DNA of 64,000 nucleotides from Psychroserpens sp. SPM9 (GCF_025153525.1 NZ_JANZNR010000001.1:62001-126000); one strand, 5' to 3'. Shown: positions 9,068 through 17,534, numbered from the stretch's first letter. Made by a program: numbers and translations. The notes: generated by a model not told the origin, from the letters alone.

Positions 9068-9820
9068 TTATTTAAATCCTTTCAATTTCTCTTTGGTAAA
9101 GTCTGACAATACTAATCGTCCGCTAGTTTGCGCGCGTTCGGCCAATAGTTCGTCCCAGTCATCAGTGCCTTTCCAGAAGACTTTTTTCATTTCCAGCATT
9201 GCTTCGGTATTATAGGTACACAAATGCTCAGCGGTTGTTTTTACAGCTTCATCAAGTTCTTCAGTACTTTCATAAACATGCGTATAGAGTCCTTTTTGTT
9301 TCGCCCATTCTGCTGGATAAAACGAATTGGCATCAATAGCGATTTGAGACATGGCGCTTAATCCCATTTTGCGCTCAATTGCTGGTCCGACCACAAATGG
9401 TCCGATCCCAATATTCAGCTCACTCAATTTGATGGCTGCAAATGTTGTGGCCATACAATAATCGGTTGATGCGGCTAATCCAACTCCTCCTCCAACGGTT
9501 TTCCCTTGGATGCGTCCGATGATAAATTTCGGACACTTGCGCATGGCATTGATGACGTTGGCAAATCCTGAAAAGAAGACTTTCCCTGTTGCTGCATCAT
9601 TAATACTAATGAGTTCTTTAAAGCTTGCGCCAGCACAAAAGGTTCTGTCGCCTCCACTTTTAAGAACGATGACTTTAATAGCATCGTTTTGTCCTGCATC
9701 AGTAATGGTTTGTGCTAATTTCGCCAATACATCTCCTGGCAAAGAGTTATGAGCAGGATGAAAAAACTCGATGTATCCTACTTCGTTTTTAATGTCTAAT
9801 GTTACGTATGGTTGTGTCAT
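9068..9820 (-). CDS. Enoyl-CoA hydratase/isomerase (crotonase family), paa-associated
   Basis: A 250-residue cytoplasmic crotonase-fold enzyme. The CoA-binding/oxyanion segments are FCAGASFKEL (residues ~61-70) and IQGKTVGGGVGLAASTDYCMA. By position between paaZ and paaY it probably fills the paaF role (hydration of 2,3-dehydroadipyl-CoA), because the other crotonase in the cluster (15893-16678) looks like PaaG. Sequence alone does not prove substrate. Its 63-bp upstream gap holds a short inverted pair of AATCAAGA motifs. Confidence 0.85.
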   Translation of the reverse strand: MTQPYVTLDIKNEVGYIEFFHPAHNSLPGDVLAKLAQTITDAGQNDAIKVIVLKSGGDRTFCAGASFKELISINDAATGKVFFSGFANVINAMRKCPKFIIGRIQGKTVGGGVGLAASTDYCMATTFAAIKLSELNIGIGPFVVGPAIERKMGLSAMSQIAIDANSFYPAEWAKQKGLYTHVYESTEELDEAVKTTAEHLCTYNTEAMLEMKKVFWKGTDDWDELLAERAQTSGRLVLSDFTKEKLKGFK

Positions 9821-9883
9821 GATTTAAGAATCAAGATTTATAGAATCAAGAATCAAGACAATCTTGGTTCTTGATTCTTGTTT

Positions 9884-12427
9884 TTAATTATCTAATAATC
9901 CGAATTGTTCAAAATGATGGTTCAGATGTTTTCTTTCAAGCAAATACGATTCGTATTTATTTAATTCTCCGAACACTAAATTCTTTAGTTTAGCTTCCGG
10001 GTGTTCTTTGAAAAATTGAATATACTTTTCCCTTTGCTCCTTAAACTTTTCTATGGCTGTAGCTAAGTCTGGATGTTTTAAATCATCTAAGGTGTCTTTT
10101 TCCAAATGTGGAAAGTGACTGTTTTTTGGAAACTTATCATAGTTATACAGACTATGATGTACCTTTTCTAATATCTTTTCAGGGGTTGCGATTTCAAAAT
10201 CCTGAATCTCTCCCGACGAAATTTTATAAGTGTATTCTAAATGCTCGATCATGTGTTGGGCAGTCATGATTCCCCATTTTGGTTTTGTATCTTCAGAAAG
10301 CTTAGATAAACATTCATTAATTTTAGCTTCAGTCATCTCCACAAACGTCTCTTGTTTTTTCTGAACCATCGTTAAAATAGTGGCTACAGCTACTAAAGGA
10401 CTGTCTTTTTGATTTTTTTGACTTTCAGGTCTATTCTCAAAGTTGGCATCAAACACTTCGACATGCCATTTTACAATACCGCTTGGATGTTCGGCTGAAG
10501 CGACATCACGATCTACTTTTTCCTTACAGGTGAGTCGCACATCAATGGTGTCGTTATGATACAATGGTCGTAAAAAACGAATACTATCTAAACCGTAATT
10601 TGCGGCTACTGGACCTTTATTTGGGTAGACAAATAATCCTGCAGCTGCAGAAATAATGAAATAGCCATGCGCTGTTCTTTTTTCAAAAATACTTCCGTCG
10701 AGAGACGTGATATCGGTATGCGCATAAAAATGATCCCATGTGACATTGGCAAAGTTGATGATATCGGTATCGGTTATCGTACGCTTATGGGTTTTTAGCG
10801 ACATACCTGGCTGGATGTCTTCCCAATGGTATTTAAATGGATGCTGTTCAGCTTCCTTATACTTTGCATTTTGTTGGTAAATCCCAGTGATTTCGGTAAT
10901 GGTTGTTGGAGATCCTTGAATTGCTGTACGTTGCAAATAATGCTTAATACCACGCATGCCACCCATTTCTTCGCCACCACCAGCACGACCTGGACCACCA
11001 TGAACTAAATATGGTAATGGTGAACCATGACCAGTACTTTCTTTAGCGCTTTCTCGGTTCAATACTAAAATTCTTCCATGATGACTGGCAGCATTAACAA
11101 CATAGTCTCTAGCAATTTTATCATCGTTTGTTGCGATGGAAGATACCAAAGACCCTTTACCCATTTGCGCTAATGTAATGGCTTCGTCTAAATTTTTATA
11201 AGGCATGATTGTGCTTACTGGTCCGAACGCCTCACGTTCATGAATCACTGTATTTTGGAACGGATGATCGGCTCTTAATAAAATCGGACTAATAAACGCA
11301 CCTTTTTTGGCATCTGCACCAATGGTTTCAATTTTGTCTAAATCGCCATACACAATTTGTGCTTCTTTAGCTAAGTCGTTTACAGAATCTCTAACTGCCT
11401 GAACTTGTTGACGGCTCACAAGCGATCCCATTCTGACTTCTTTTAATCGTGGATCTCCAATAGTGACTTTATCTAAAGCGTTTCCTAGAGCTATTTGTAC
11501 GTCTTCAACTACGTTTTCAGGAACAATAATTCGGCGTATCGCTGTACATTTTTGTCCCGCTTTAACAGTCATTTCTTTACGAACTTCTTTGATAAACAAA
11601 TCAAATTCTGGTGTACCAGGAACCGCATCTTCACCCAAAATAGAAGCATTAAGCGAATCGGCTTCCATAGTAAAAGGTACAGATTCCTGAATGAGTCTAG
11701 GATGCGCTTTTAATAAACGTCCCGTTTGTGCTGAACCTGTGAAGGTCACAACATCTTGAGATTCTACAGTATCGAGGATTGTTTTAACCGTTCCGTTTAT
11801 AATTTGCAAAGCACCTTCAGGCAAAATTCCAGAATCGATGATCGTTCGTGCAACAGCCTCCGCCAAATAAGAAGAAGAAGGTGCAGGTAACACCACAGCC
11901 GGAACACCTGCCATCCAATTGACTGCACATTTTTCAAGCATGCCCCAAACCGGGAAGTTAAAGGCATTAATATGTACGGCAACACCTTTTTTAGGCACCA
12001 TAATATGATGCGCCATAAAGCGTCCGCCACGAGATAAATCGATAGCATCCCCTTCGACATGAAAGGGTTGGTTTGGAAATAATTTTCTTAGTGAAGCATT
12101 GGCAAATAAGTTTCCGAAACCACCTTCGATGTCTATCCAGCTATCTACTTTAGTCGCTCCAGTTCTGTAGCTCAAATCATAAAATGCATCTTTACGCTTA
12201 GTCAGATATAATGCTAACTTTTTGAGCATATTACCTCTCTCTTGGAAGGTCATTTTACGAAGTTGCTCGCTTCCTTTGGTTCTTCCGTAGTTTAGTATTT
12301 CGGGAATATCCAATCCTTCAATAGCGACACTTGTAAATGCTTCACCAGTGATTGCATCTAGAATTGGTGTTCCTTCTTCGTTTCCTGTTGTCCAGTTTCC
12401 TTGGACGTAGTGTTGTATTTTGTTCAT
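9884..12427 (-). CDS. paaZ: PaaZ bifunctional oxepin-CoA hydrolase / aldehyde dehydrogenase with an extra C-terminal DinB-like domain
   Basis: Opens the ring of oxepin-CoA and oxidises the resulting semialdehyde. The start is set at 12427 (MNKIQHYVQGNW). Residues ~1-520 are an aldehyde dehydrogenase domain with general base Glu255 and nucleophile Cys294 (GQKCTAI). Residues ~530-685 are an R-specific enoyl-CoA hydratase (MaoC) domain with the catalytic pair Asp565/His570 in WDHFYAHTD. E. coli PaaZ is 681 residues; this protein is 847. The extra ~150 residues (WGIMTAQHMIEHLEY ... KHLNHHFEQF) resemble DUF1569/DinB-fold proteins and keep candidate metal ligands His725, His729 and His834/837/838. 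The extra domain's function is unknown. Confidence 0.93.
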   Translation of the reverse strand: MNKIQHYVQGNWTTGNEEGTPILDAITGEAFTSVAIEGLDIPEILNYGRTKGSEQLRKMTFQERGNMLKKLALYLTKRKDAFYDLSYRTGATKVDSWIDIEGGFGNLFANASLRKLFPNQPFHVEGDAIDLSRGGRFMAHHIMVPKKGVAVHINAFNFPVWGMLEKCAVNWMAGVPAVVLPAPSSSYLAEAVARTIIDSGILPEGALQIINGTVKTILDTVESQDVVTFTGSAQTGRLLKAHPRLIQESVPFTMEADSLNASILGEDAVPGTPEFDLFIKEVRKEMTVKAGQKCTAIRRIIVPENVVEDVQIALGNALDKVTIGDPRLKEVRMGSLVSRQQVQAVRDSVNDLAKEAQIVYGDLDKIETIGADAKKGAFISPILLRADHPFQNTVIHEREAFGPVSTIMPYKNLDEAITLAQMGKGSLVSSIATNDDKIARDYVVNAASHHGRILVLNRESAKESTGHGSPLPYLVHGGPGRAGGGEEMGGMRGIKHYLQRTAIQGSPTTITEITGIYQQNAKYKEAEQHPFKYHWEDIQPGMSLKTHKRTITDTDIINFANVTWDHFYAHTDITSLDGSIFEKRTAHGYFIISAAAGLFVYPNKGPVAANYGLDSIRFLRPLYHNDTIDVRLTCKEKVDRDVASAEHPSGIVKWHVEVFDANFENRPESQKNQKDSPLVAVATILTMVQKKQETFVEMTEAKINECLSKLSEDTKPKWGIMTAQHMIEHLEYTYKISSGEIQDFEIATPEKILEKVHHSLYNYDKFPKNSHFPHLEKDTLDDLKHPDLATAIEKFKEQREKYIQFFKEHPEAKLKNLVFGELNKYESYLLERKHLNHHFEQFGLLDN

Positions 12428-12431
12428 AACC

Positions 12432-12478
12432 AATGCCTGTCTTTCGACTCCGCTCAAGATAAACTCCAGCAGGTATCT
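12432..12478. repeat. Nested repeat: R1 fragment inside an R2 palindrome
   Basis: The R2 arms ATGCCTG and CAGCAGGTATCT are separated by CTTTCGACTCCGCTCAAGAT, which is typical of R1-type repeats. This suggests one repeat inserted into another just upstream of paaZ. Confidence 0.5.
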
Positions 12479-12479
12479 T

Positions 12480-12694
12480 TTACTTATTAATTCTAAACTC
12501 TTTATTATCTAAATTCCAATTTGTACTTAAATCAAACCAACTTGGATTCATATCTACTATTAATTTCACTTTCCATTCACGTTTCCACTTTTTGAATTGT
12601 CGTTCTCTTACTCTTTCAACAATATTATCTGTTACACCATATAAATTACTCCACTTGGTTTATTTGTCATTATATAGACGTACCAATGTTTCAT
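12480..12694 (-). pseudogene. Decayed GIY-YIG nuclease gene
   Basis: Starting at the ATG at 12694, the minus strand encodes MKHWYVYIMTNKPSGVIY, the N-terminus of a small UvrC-like GIY-YIG protein. After Tyr18 a one-base deletion shifts the frame; the second frame then gives GVTDNIVERVRERQFKKWK and onward to MNPSWFDLS, the usual C-terminal segment. About 30-40 residues that normally lie between the GIY-YIG motif and the REKQLKKWxR motif are missing, so there is also an internal deletion. It lies between paaJ and paaZ, bordered by repeats on both sides. Too short for ORF callers. Confidence 0.8.
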
Positions 12695-12707
12695 TCTTCT
12701 TTTTAAT

Positions 12708-12731
12708 GAGATTCCTGCCTACGCAGGAATT
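12708..12731. repeat. R2 palindrome at the paaJ stop codon
   Basis: ATTCCTGCCTACGCAGGAAT. On the minus strand the paaJ stop codon TAG is the centre of the palindrome, so the repeat encodes the last residues of PaaJ (IPA). Confidence 0.7.
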
Positions 12732-13933
12732 CGTTCAATAATCGCAGCATACCCTTGTCCGACACCAATACACATGGTTACCAAGGCATATTTTTTATTT
12801 TGTTCCTGCAATTCTACAGCTGCAGAATAGGCTATTCGTGTTCCTGTGACTCCTAAAGGATGACCAATAGCAATCGAACCACCATTTGGGTTTAATCTTG
12901 GATCGTCATCTGCTAATCCCCAAGCTCTTGTACAGGCTAAGGCTTGAGCAGCAAAAGCTTCGTTAAGCTCGATAACATCCATATCGTCCATGGTTAATCC
13001 TGCTTTTTCCAAAGCTTTGTTAGACGCTTGAACAGGACCAATACCCATAATTCTCGGCTCGACTCCAACCACAGCAGAACTCACAATTCGAGCTAAAGGC
13101 TCAAGGTTATATTTTTTAACAGCATCTTCGGAAGCGATAATCGTAGCAGCTGCACCATCATTTAAACCTGATGAATTTCCTGCAGTGACGCTTCCGCCAT
13201 CTTTTTTGAACGCAGGACGTAATTTCCCTAATACTTCTAAAGAGGTTGTTGGCTTCACAAATTCATCTTTTGAAAATCGGATGGGATCTTTTTTACGTTG
13301 CGGAATTTCTACGGTTACAATTTCTTTAGCAAGTCTTCCGTTTTCTTGAGCTTTGGTGGCTTTCATCTGACTCCAATGTGCAAATTGATCCTGATCTTCA
13401 CGAGAAATATTATATTTTTCGACCAAGTTTTCTGCGGTGTTTCCCATTCCATCTGTGCCGTACATTTCGTGCATTTTCGGATTAACAAAACGCCATCCAA
13501 AGCTTGAGTCGTACATTTTAGAATCGTTGCCAAAACCACTTGACGGTTTAGCAATCACGTAGGGTCCACGTGTCATGTTCTCCACACCTCCAGAAATAAA
13601 CAGATCACCATCGCCTGCTTTAATCGCTCTGTTGGCATGTATGATTGCAGATAATCCTGAACTACATAAGCGGTTTACCGTTTCTCCTGGGACTGTAAAT
13701 GGCAATCCTGCTAACAGTGAAGACATTCGTGCTACGTTACGGTTGTCTTCTCCTGCTTGATTGGCGCAACCCATAATGACATCGTCATAAGCTTCTTTTG
13801 GGATGTTCGGATTACGTTTTACGACTTCTGAGATGACTAGAGCGCCTAAATCGTCTGTTCTAACGGCAGATAGGGTGCCTTTGTAATTTCCTATTGGCGT
13901 TCTTATGCCATCAATGATATATGCTTCTTTCAT
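12719..13933 (-). CDS. paaJ: 3-oxoadipyl-CoA / 3-oxo-5,6-didehydrosuberyl-CoA thiolase
   Basis: A 404-residue thiolase that releases acetyl-CoA in the last steps of phenylacetate breakdown. Motifs are [10 protein letters not shown] with the acyl-accepting Cys (~90), [18 protein letters not shown] with the active His, and CIGVGQG with the second Cys near the C-terminus. The [18 protein letters not shown] start and the full length fit PaaJ/PcaF. Its last three codons and stop lie inside an R2 repeat, so the C-terminus may have been replaced by repeat insertion. It is preceded by 245 bp of repeat DNA. Confidence 0.93.
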   Translation of the reverse strand: MKEAYIIDGIRTPIGNYKGTLSAVRTDDLGALVISEVVKRNPNIPKEAYDDVIMGCANQAGEDNRNVARMSSLLAGLPFTVPGETVNRLCSSGLSAIIHANRAIKAGDGDLFISGGVENMTRGPYVIAKPSSGFGNDSKMYDSSFGWRFVNPKMHEMYGTDGMGNTAENLVEKYNISREDQDQFAHWSQMKATKAQENGRLAKEIVTVEIPQRKKDPIRFSKDEFVKPTTSLEVLGKLRPAFKKDGGSVTAGNSSGLNDGAAATIIASEDAVKKYNLEPLARIVSSAVVGVEPRIMGIGPVQASNKALEKAGLTMDDMDVIELNEAFAAQALACTRAWGLADDDPRLNPNGGSIAIGHPLGVTGTRIAYSAAVELQEQNKKYALVTMCIGVGQGYAAIIERIPA

Positions 13934-13938
13934 TTTAA

Positions 13939-13961
13939 ATGCCTGCGAAAGCAGGTATCTT
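13939..13961. repeat. R2 palindrome upstream of paaJ
   Basis: ATGCCTGCGAAAGCAGGTATCT, five bases before the paaJ start codon, so in the mRNA it would form a hairpin over the leader. Confidence 0.65.
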
Positions 13962-13983
13962 TTAATTATTAATATTCTTTTTA

Positions 13984-14102
13984 GCGTTCCCTAAAGGTCG
14001 GGCTTTCCGTTATATCTTTTTTACTTGTTCTCAATTCAAAATTGCTAAAAGCAATTTCACTCGAACGGATGTAAAAAAGGATGCCACATCAATCCCTAAC
14101 GC
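13984..14102 (-). repeat. Structured dispersed element, copy B
   Basis: Read on the minus strand it starts GCGTTAGGGATTGA, has GGCATCCTTTTTTAC pairing with GTAAAAAAGATATA, and ends in GGGAACGC. The loop is longer than in other copies and holds a further hairpin, AAATTGC with GCAATTT. The outer GCGTT/AACGC stem is kept. This copy alone runs in the direction of the neighbouring genes. Confidence 0.65.
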
Positions 14103-14153
14103 ACCTACTTGTTATGTTTTTTTTCTTAGTCAAAATTCATTTTCTTTCTACTA

Positions 14154-14178
14154 AGAGATTCCTGCCTTCGCAGGAATT
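14154..14178. repeat. R2 palindrome directly after paaI
   Basis: ATTCCTGCCTTCGCAGGAAT adjoins the paaI stop codon. In the transcript it is a strong hairpin right after the gene, which could protect the 3' end of an upstream segment. Confidence 0.7.
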
Positions 14179-14583
14179 TTATTCCCAATCTTTTTGAGTT
14201 CTATAGACAACCCCTTTAAAAAGGGCTACTAATTCGTCTCCGCGTTTCACTTCTATGATATTAAAACCGAGCTTATTGTTTACTTTCTCAATTACTGATT
14301 CTGCAACGATATAATCACCTTCGTCTAAAGCTTCAATATGATTGATACTGGTTTCAATAGATACCGCATATTTACCATGCGTATTAGCTGCAAAACCGAA
14401 AGCCGTATCTGCTAATGAATAACTAATTCCGCCATGTGCTTTATTCATACTATTCAACATGTCTTTTCGAATGGTCATAGCCACTTTACAACGTCCGATT
14501 TCACATTCTAGAATTTCGATCCCCAACCATTGGCTGTAGGCATCTTGTGATAGCATTTTATATGGAATTTGTTCTCCTTTCAT
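14179..14583 (-). CDS. paaI: PaaI hot-dog thioesterase
   Basis: A 134-residue hot-dog fold acyl-CoA thioesterase. The family segment NKAHGGISYSLADTAFGFAAN (residues ~47-67) carries the catalytic Asp and the HGG loop. PaaI hydrolyses hydroxyphenylacetyl-CoA-type side products and so prevents CoA being trapped. It lies between paaH and paaJ in the same direction. Length and motif match known PaaI proteins; no unusual residue was seen. Confidence 0.92.
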   Translation of the reverse strand: MKGEQIPYKMLSQDAYSQWLGIEILECEIGRCKVAMTIRKDMLNSMNKAHGGISYSLADTAFGFAANTHGKYAVSIETSINHIEALDEGDYIVAESVIEKVNNKLGFNIIEVKRGDELVALFKGVVYRTQKDWE

Positions 14584-14626
14584 GTTTACCTTCCTCTACT
14601 ATAGAAACTCAGTTTTTATTAATTAT

Positions 14627-14653
14627 GTGATACTGAAACACGTTCAGTATGAC
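14627..14653. repeat. R1 palindrome between paaH and paaI
   Basis: GTGATACTGAAACACGTTCAGTATGAC: arms ATACTGAA and TTCAGTAT. A typical member of the R1 family. Confidence 0.7.
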
Positions 14654-14654
14654 C

Positions 14655-15839
14655 TTATGCTTTATTAAAAAATGTTTTGTTTTCTCTATGCATTTTACGT
14701 AACAACGGACTACAACGATAGCGATCTTCGTGATAGTCGTTATATAATTCATCCATAGTATTGACACACCAATCGATGCCTTTTTCATCTGCCCAAGCCA
14801 ATAATCCTTTTGGATAATTGACGCCTTTGGTCATGGCATTATCAATATCTTCTGCGGAAGCGATATTCAGAAACAACGCATCGGCAGCTTCGTTGATGAG
14901 CATGACTAAAACACGGTTAAAAATTTGTTCTGCCAACTCGGTATTATGAGATTCTGAAACACCTTCAGCATGACGTGATATTAGCTTTCCATTGGCATCG
15001 TAGTCATAATAACCTTTTCCAGATTTACGTCCTAAGTAACCAGCTTCAGCAAAACGTTTTTGAGTGAATGCTGGCTTGTATCTCGGATCGAAATAAAAGG
15101 CTGTAAACACGGTTTCCGTAACGGTATAATTCACATCATTTCCGATAAAATCCATCAATTCAAAAGGTCCCATTCTGAAACCTCCTAAGGTCTTTAAACT
15201 ATAATCAATAGTTTCAAAATCGGCAATTCCTTCTTCATAAATTCTTAAAGCTTCACCGTAAAAAGGTCGCGCCACTCTATTGACAATAAAACCAGGTGTG
15301 TCTTTGGCTACGGCTACCACTTTTTTCCAATCGGAAATGGTCTCAATTGATTTTTGTAGCACCTCTTTAGATGTTTGAATCGCAGGAATCACCTCAACTA
15401 AATTCATTAAAGGCGCTGGATTGAAAAAATGAATTCCGATACAACGCTCAGGCTTCTTCAGTGATGCAGCAATGGATGCAATGGACAAACTGGATGTGTT
15501 TGACGCGATGATACAATCTTCAGACACATAGCCTTCAAGTTCTGAAAAGACCTTTTGTTTGATGTCCAGATTTTCAATAATGGCTTCGATGGTTAAGTTT
15601 GAATCACTTAAATCTTTTAAGCTATTGATATAATTGATATTACTTTGGATTCTGTTTTTTTCAGAAGCATCAATTCGTCCTTTTTCAATTAAACGTGATA
15701 AAATGTTTTCCAATGAAGCTTTTGCCTTGTCTAAAGCCGCTTGATTGGTATCGTATAATTTCACTTGACAACCAGCAGTGGCTGCCACTTGTGCGATGCC
15801 ACTTCCCATTGTTCCACTTCCTATAATTCCTACGTTCAT
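14655..15839 (-). CDS. paaH: 3-hydroxyacyl-CoA dehydrogenase
   Basis: Oxidises 3-hydroxyadipyl-CoA with NAD+ in the phenylacetate pathway. Residues 1-180 form the Rossmann domain (VGIIGSGTMGSGIAQVAA) with the catalytic region ASNTSSLSI ... GIHFFNPAPLMNLVEV. A 3HCDH C-terminal domain follows (residues ~185-285), then a second copy to ~390, giving 394 residues. The start is set at 15839; the frame is open to 15890, but the 17 extra residues (including RHPELDSGSQY) are the translation of an R1 repeat and are not expected in the protein. Confidence 0.92.
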   Translation of the reverse strand: MNVGIIGSGTMGSGIAQVAATAGCQVKLYDTNQAALDKAKASLENILSRLIEKGRIDASEKNRIQSNINYINSLKDLSDSNLTIEAIIENLDIKQKVFSELEGYVSEDCIIASNTSSLSIASIAASLKKPERCIGIHFFNPAPLMNLVEVIPAIQTSKEVLQKSIETISDWKKVVAVAKDTPGFIVNRVARPFYGEALRIYEEGIADFETIDYSLKTLGGFRMGPFELMDFIGNDVNYTVTETVFTAFYFDPRYKPAFTQKRFAEAGYLGRKSGKGYYDYDANGKLISRHAEGVSESHNTELAEQIFNRVLVMLINEAADALFLNIASAEDIDNAMTKGVNYPKGLLAWADEKGIDWCVNTMDELYNDYHEDRYRCSPLLRKMHRENKTFFNKA

Positions 15840-15855
15840 GTGTTTTCTTATATAT

Positions 15856-15884
15856 TGAGATCCTGAATCAAGTTCAGGATGACG
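15856..15884. repeat. R1 palindrome between paaG and paaH
   Basis: GAGATCCTGAATCAAGTTCAGGATGAC, arms ATCCTGAA and TTCAGGAT. It creates a false N-terminal extension of the paaH reading frame. Confidence 0.75.
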
Positions 15885-15892
15885 ATTCAATG

Positions 15893-16678
15893 TTATTTGC
15901 CTTTAAAATTAGGTTTACGTTTTTCTATAAATGCAGCAACACCTTCGGCATAGTCTTCGCTTTGTGCTGCCTCTATCTGCAATTTAGATTCTAAAGCCAG
16001 TTGCGCCTCTAAATCATTGGTCATCGATTGATTGAACAATTCTTTAATCATACCCAACGCCTTGGTTGGCATGTTGGCTAGTTTTACAGCTAATTTTTCA
16101 ATAGTTGTTTCAAATTCTTCTGTAGGAACACACTTGTAAATCATACCCATATCTTCAGCGTCACTTGCAGAAATTTTATCTCCTAACATCGCCAAGGCTA
16201 AAGCTTTCTGAAAACCGATTAATCTCGGCAAAAAGAACGTTCCTGCACTATCAGGCACCAAACCAATTAAACTAAACGCCTGAATAAAACTCACGTTTTC
16301 ATGCGCCACTACAATATCACAAGCCAACGCAATATTTGCTCCTGCTCCAGCTGCTACGCCATTAACTGCTGCAATAACTGGTTTTTTTATAGCACGAATT
16401 CTGGTAATGATTGGATTGTAATGTTCGTCCAGAATTTTTTTAAATCCGGGATTTAACTCTGGGTCTGTGACTTCTTTTAAATCCTGACCTGCACAAAATG
16501 CTTTTCCGTTTCCAGTGAGCACGATGGCTCTCACCTCAGCATTGGTTTTGCAGTCATCTAAAACAGATTGAAGACTAAATGCCATCTCTCGATTGAAGCT
16601 ATTAAAGACTTCTGGTCTGTTGAGCGTGATATACGCTACTTTGTTTTCAATTTTTAAAAGAATTGAATTATTGCTCAT
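15893..16678 (-). CDS. paaG: 2-(1,2-epoxy-1,2-dihydrophenyl)acetyl-CoA isomerase
   Basis: Crotonase-family isomerase that turns the ring-epoxide made by PaaABCE into oxepin-CoA. The start at 16678 (MSNNSILLKIENKVAYITLNRPEVFNSFN) fits the family; the open frame to 16729 runs into an R4 repeat. It has 261 residues. FCAGQDLKEV matches the PaaG type GQDL, and NGVAAGAGANIALACDIVVA is the second CoA/oxyanion loop. It lies upstream of paaH and downstream of paaD. Confidence 0.9.
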   Translation of the reverse strand: MSNNSILLKIENKVAYITLNRPEVFNSFNREMAFSLQSVLDDCKTNAEVRAIVLTGNGKAFCAGQDLKEVTDPELNPGFKKILDEHYNPIITRIRAIKKPVIAAVNGVAAGAGANIALACDIVVAHENVSFIQAFSLIGLVPDSAGTFFLPRLIGFQKALALAMLGDKISASDAEDMGMIYKCVPTEEFETTIEKLAVKLANMPTKALGMIKELFNQSMTNDLEAQLALESKLQIEAAQSEDYAEGVAAFIEKRKPNFKGK

Positions 16679-16694
16679 ACCTATTATTTTTATC

Positions 16695-16740
16695 TCTTTT
16701 CTTTTTTCCATTGATGAAAAAAGAAACAAAAAAATCTAGA
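16695..16740. repeat. Hairpin repeat, family R4, copy 2
   Basis: CTTTTTTC (16701-16708) pairs with GAAAAAAG (16716-16723), followed by AAACAAAAAAATCTAGAC. Same design as 8846-8886. Between this copy and the element at 16901, the 301-bp paaG-paaD gap shows only non-coding AT-rich DNA with an AGCTTTTTAGCT-like palindrome near 16797. Confidence 0.45.
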
Positions 16741-16900
16741 CTGACTAAACCTTGACTAAATTTTTCTTTTGAATTCTTAATCTTCCGACCTTTTCAGCTA
16801 AAAAGCTGAATTCGAACAAGCGGAAGCCTTCAACGAATTCTTCAATTCAAATTTTACGTCAACCTTTAGTAGGTCAATTATTATATACAAAACCATTTTC

Positions 16901-16975
16901 GCGTTAGCGATTGAACGGTTTGTTTGAGCTCCTTGAAAAGAGCGAGTAGTGAAAGCGCGACCCTTGGGTAACGCC
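16901..16975 (+). repeat. Structured dispersed element, copy C
   Basis: Outer stem GCGTTA with TAACGC is kept. The inner T/A stem of the other copies is replaced by GCTC and GAGC around CTTGAAAA. The AAAGCGCGACCCTT block is conserved. Shortest copy. Confidence 0.6.
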
Positions 16976-16979
16976 ATAC

Positions 16980-17480
16980 TTACTTTAAACATTTAAAATA
17001 GTCGAAAGGTTCCTGGCAATCGTCGCACTGAAATTGTGCTTTGCATGCTGTTGAACCAAACTGACTGACGAGTCGTGTGTTTTGCGAACCACAATGGGTA
17101 CACTTTACGATTCGTTTACCGTTTAACAATACCTCCTTATCTGCTTCGGCATCTAAAGGTGCTGCTATACCGTAATCTTCTAATGCTTTTCGACCTCTTG
17201 GAGTGATCCAATCGGTTGTCCAAGCCGGATGCAAAATCAAATCAATTTCAGATTCATAACCTGCATCTTTTAGTGCTTTTTTTATATCATCGCCTATCAC
17301 ATCCATTGCTGGGCAACCACTGTAGGTTGGTGTGATTTCGACTTTAACTTTATTATTTATAATCACAGCAGAACGAACAACTCCCATATCCATAATAGAT
17401 AATACTGGAATTTCTGGATCTGAAACCTGTTCCAGAATTGGAATTAAGATGTTGTCTATATTTTGTTCTGTTGTTGTCAT
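16980..17480 (-). CDS. paaD: 1,2-phenylacetyl-CoA epoxidase maturation subunit PaaD
   Basis: A 166-residue protein of the MIP18/DUF59 family that helps assemble or mature the PaaABCE epoxidase. The N-terminal domain has SDPEIPVLSIMDMGVV and the TYSGCPAMDVI loop with its conserved Cys. The C-terminal ~40 residues are a zinc ribbon with two Cys pairs (CTHCGS ... CDDCQ). Gene order A-B-C-D is kept, although repeats separate each gene. No abnormality seen. Confidence 0.93.
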   Translation of the reverse strand: MTTTEQNIDNILIPILEQVSDPEIPVLSIMDMGVVRSAVIINNKVKVEITPTYSGCPAMDVIGDDIKKALKDAGYESEIDLILHPAWTTDWITPRGRKALEDYGIAAPLDAEADKEVLLNGKRIVKCTHCGSQNTRLVSQFGSTACKAQFQCDDCQEPFDYFKCLK

Positions 17481-17489
17481 AACTTAAAA

Positions 17490-17518
17490 TGAGATTCTTC
17501 ACTTTGCTCTGAATAACA
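17490..17518. repeat. R1 variant upstream of paaD
   Basis: GAGATTCTTCACTTTGCTCTGAATAAC, a degenerate relative of the R1 family, 10 bases before the paaD start codon. Confidence 0.5.
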
Positions 17519-17534
17519 TCTAATTCTTTTTATG

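Noticed and set aside
15840-15890. N-terminal extension of paaH
   Set aside because: The extra residues are the translation of an R1 repeat; the Rossmann motif begins right after the Met at 15839.
16798-16992. 64-codon minus-strand ORF in the paaG-paaD gap
   Set aside because: It consists of repeat and structured-element DNA and ends inside paaD. No family features, so it is a chance frame.
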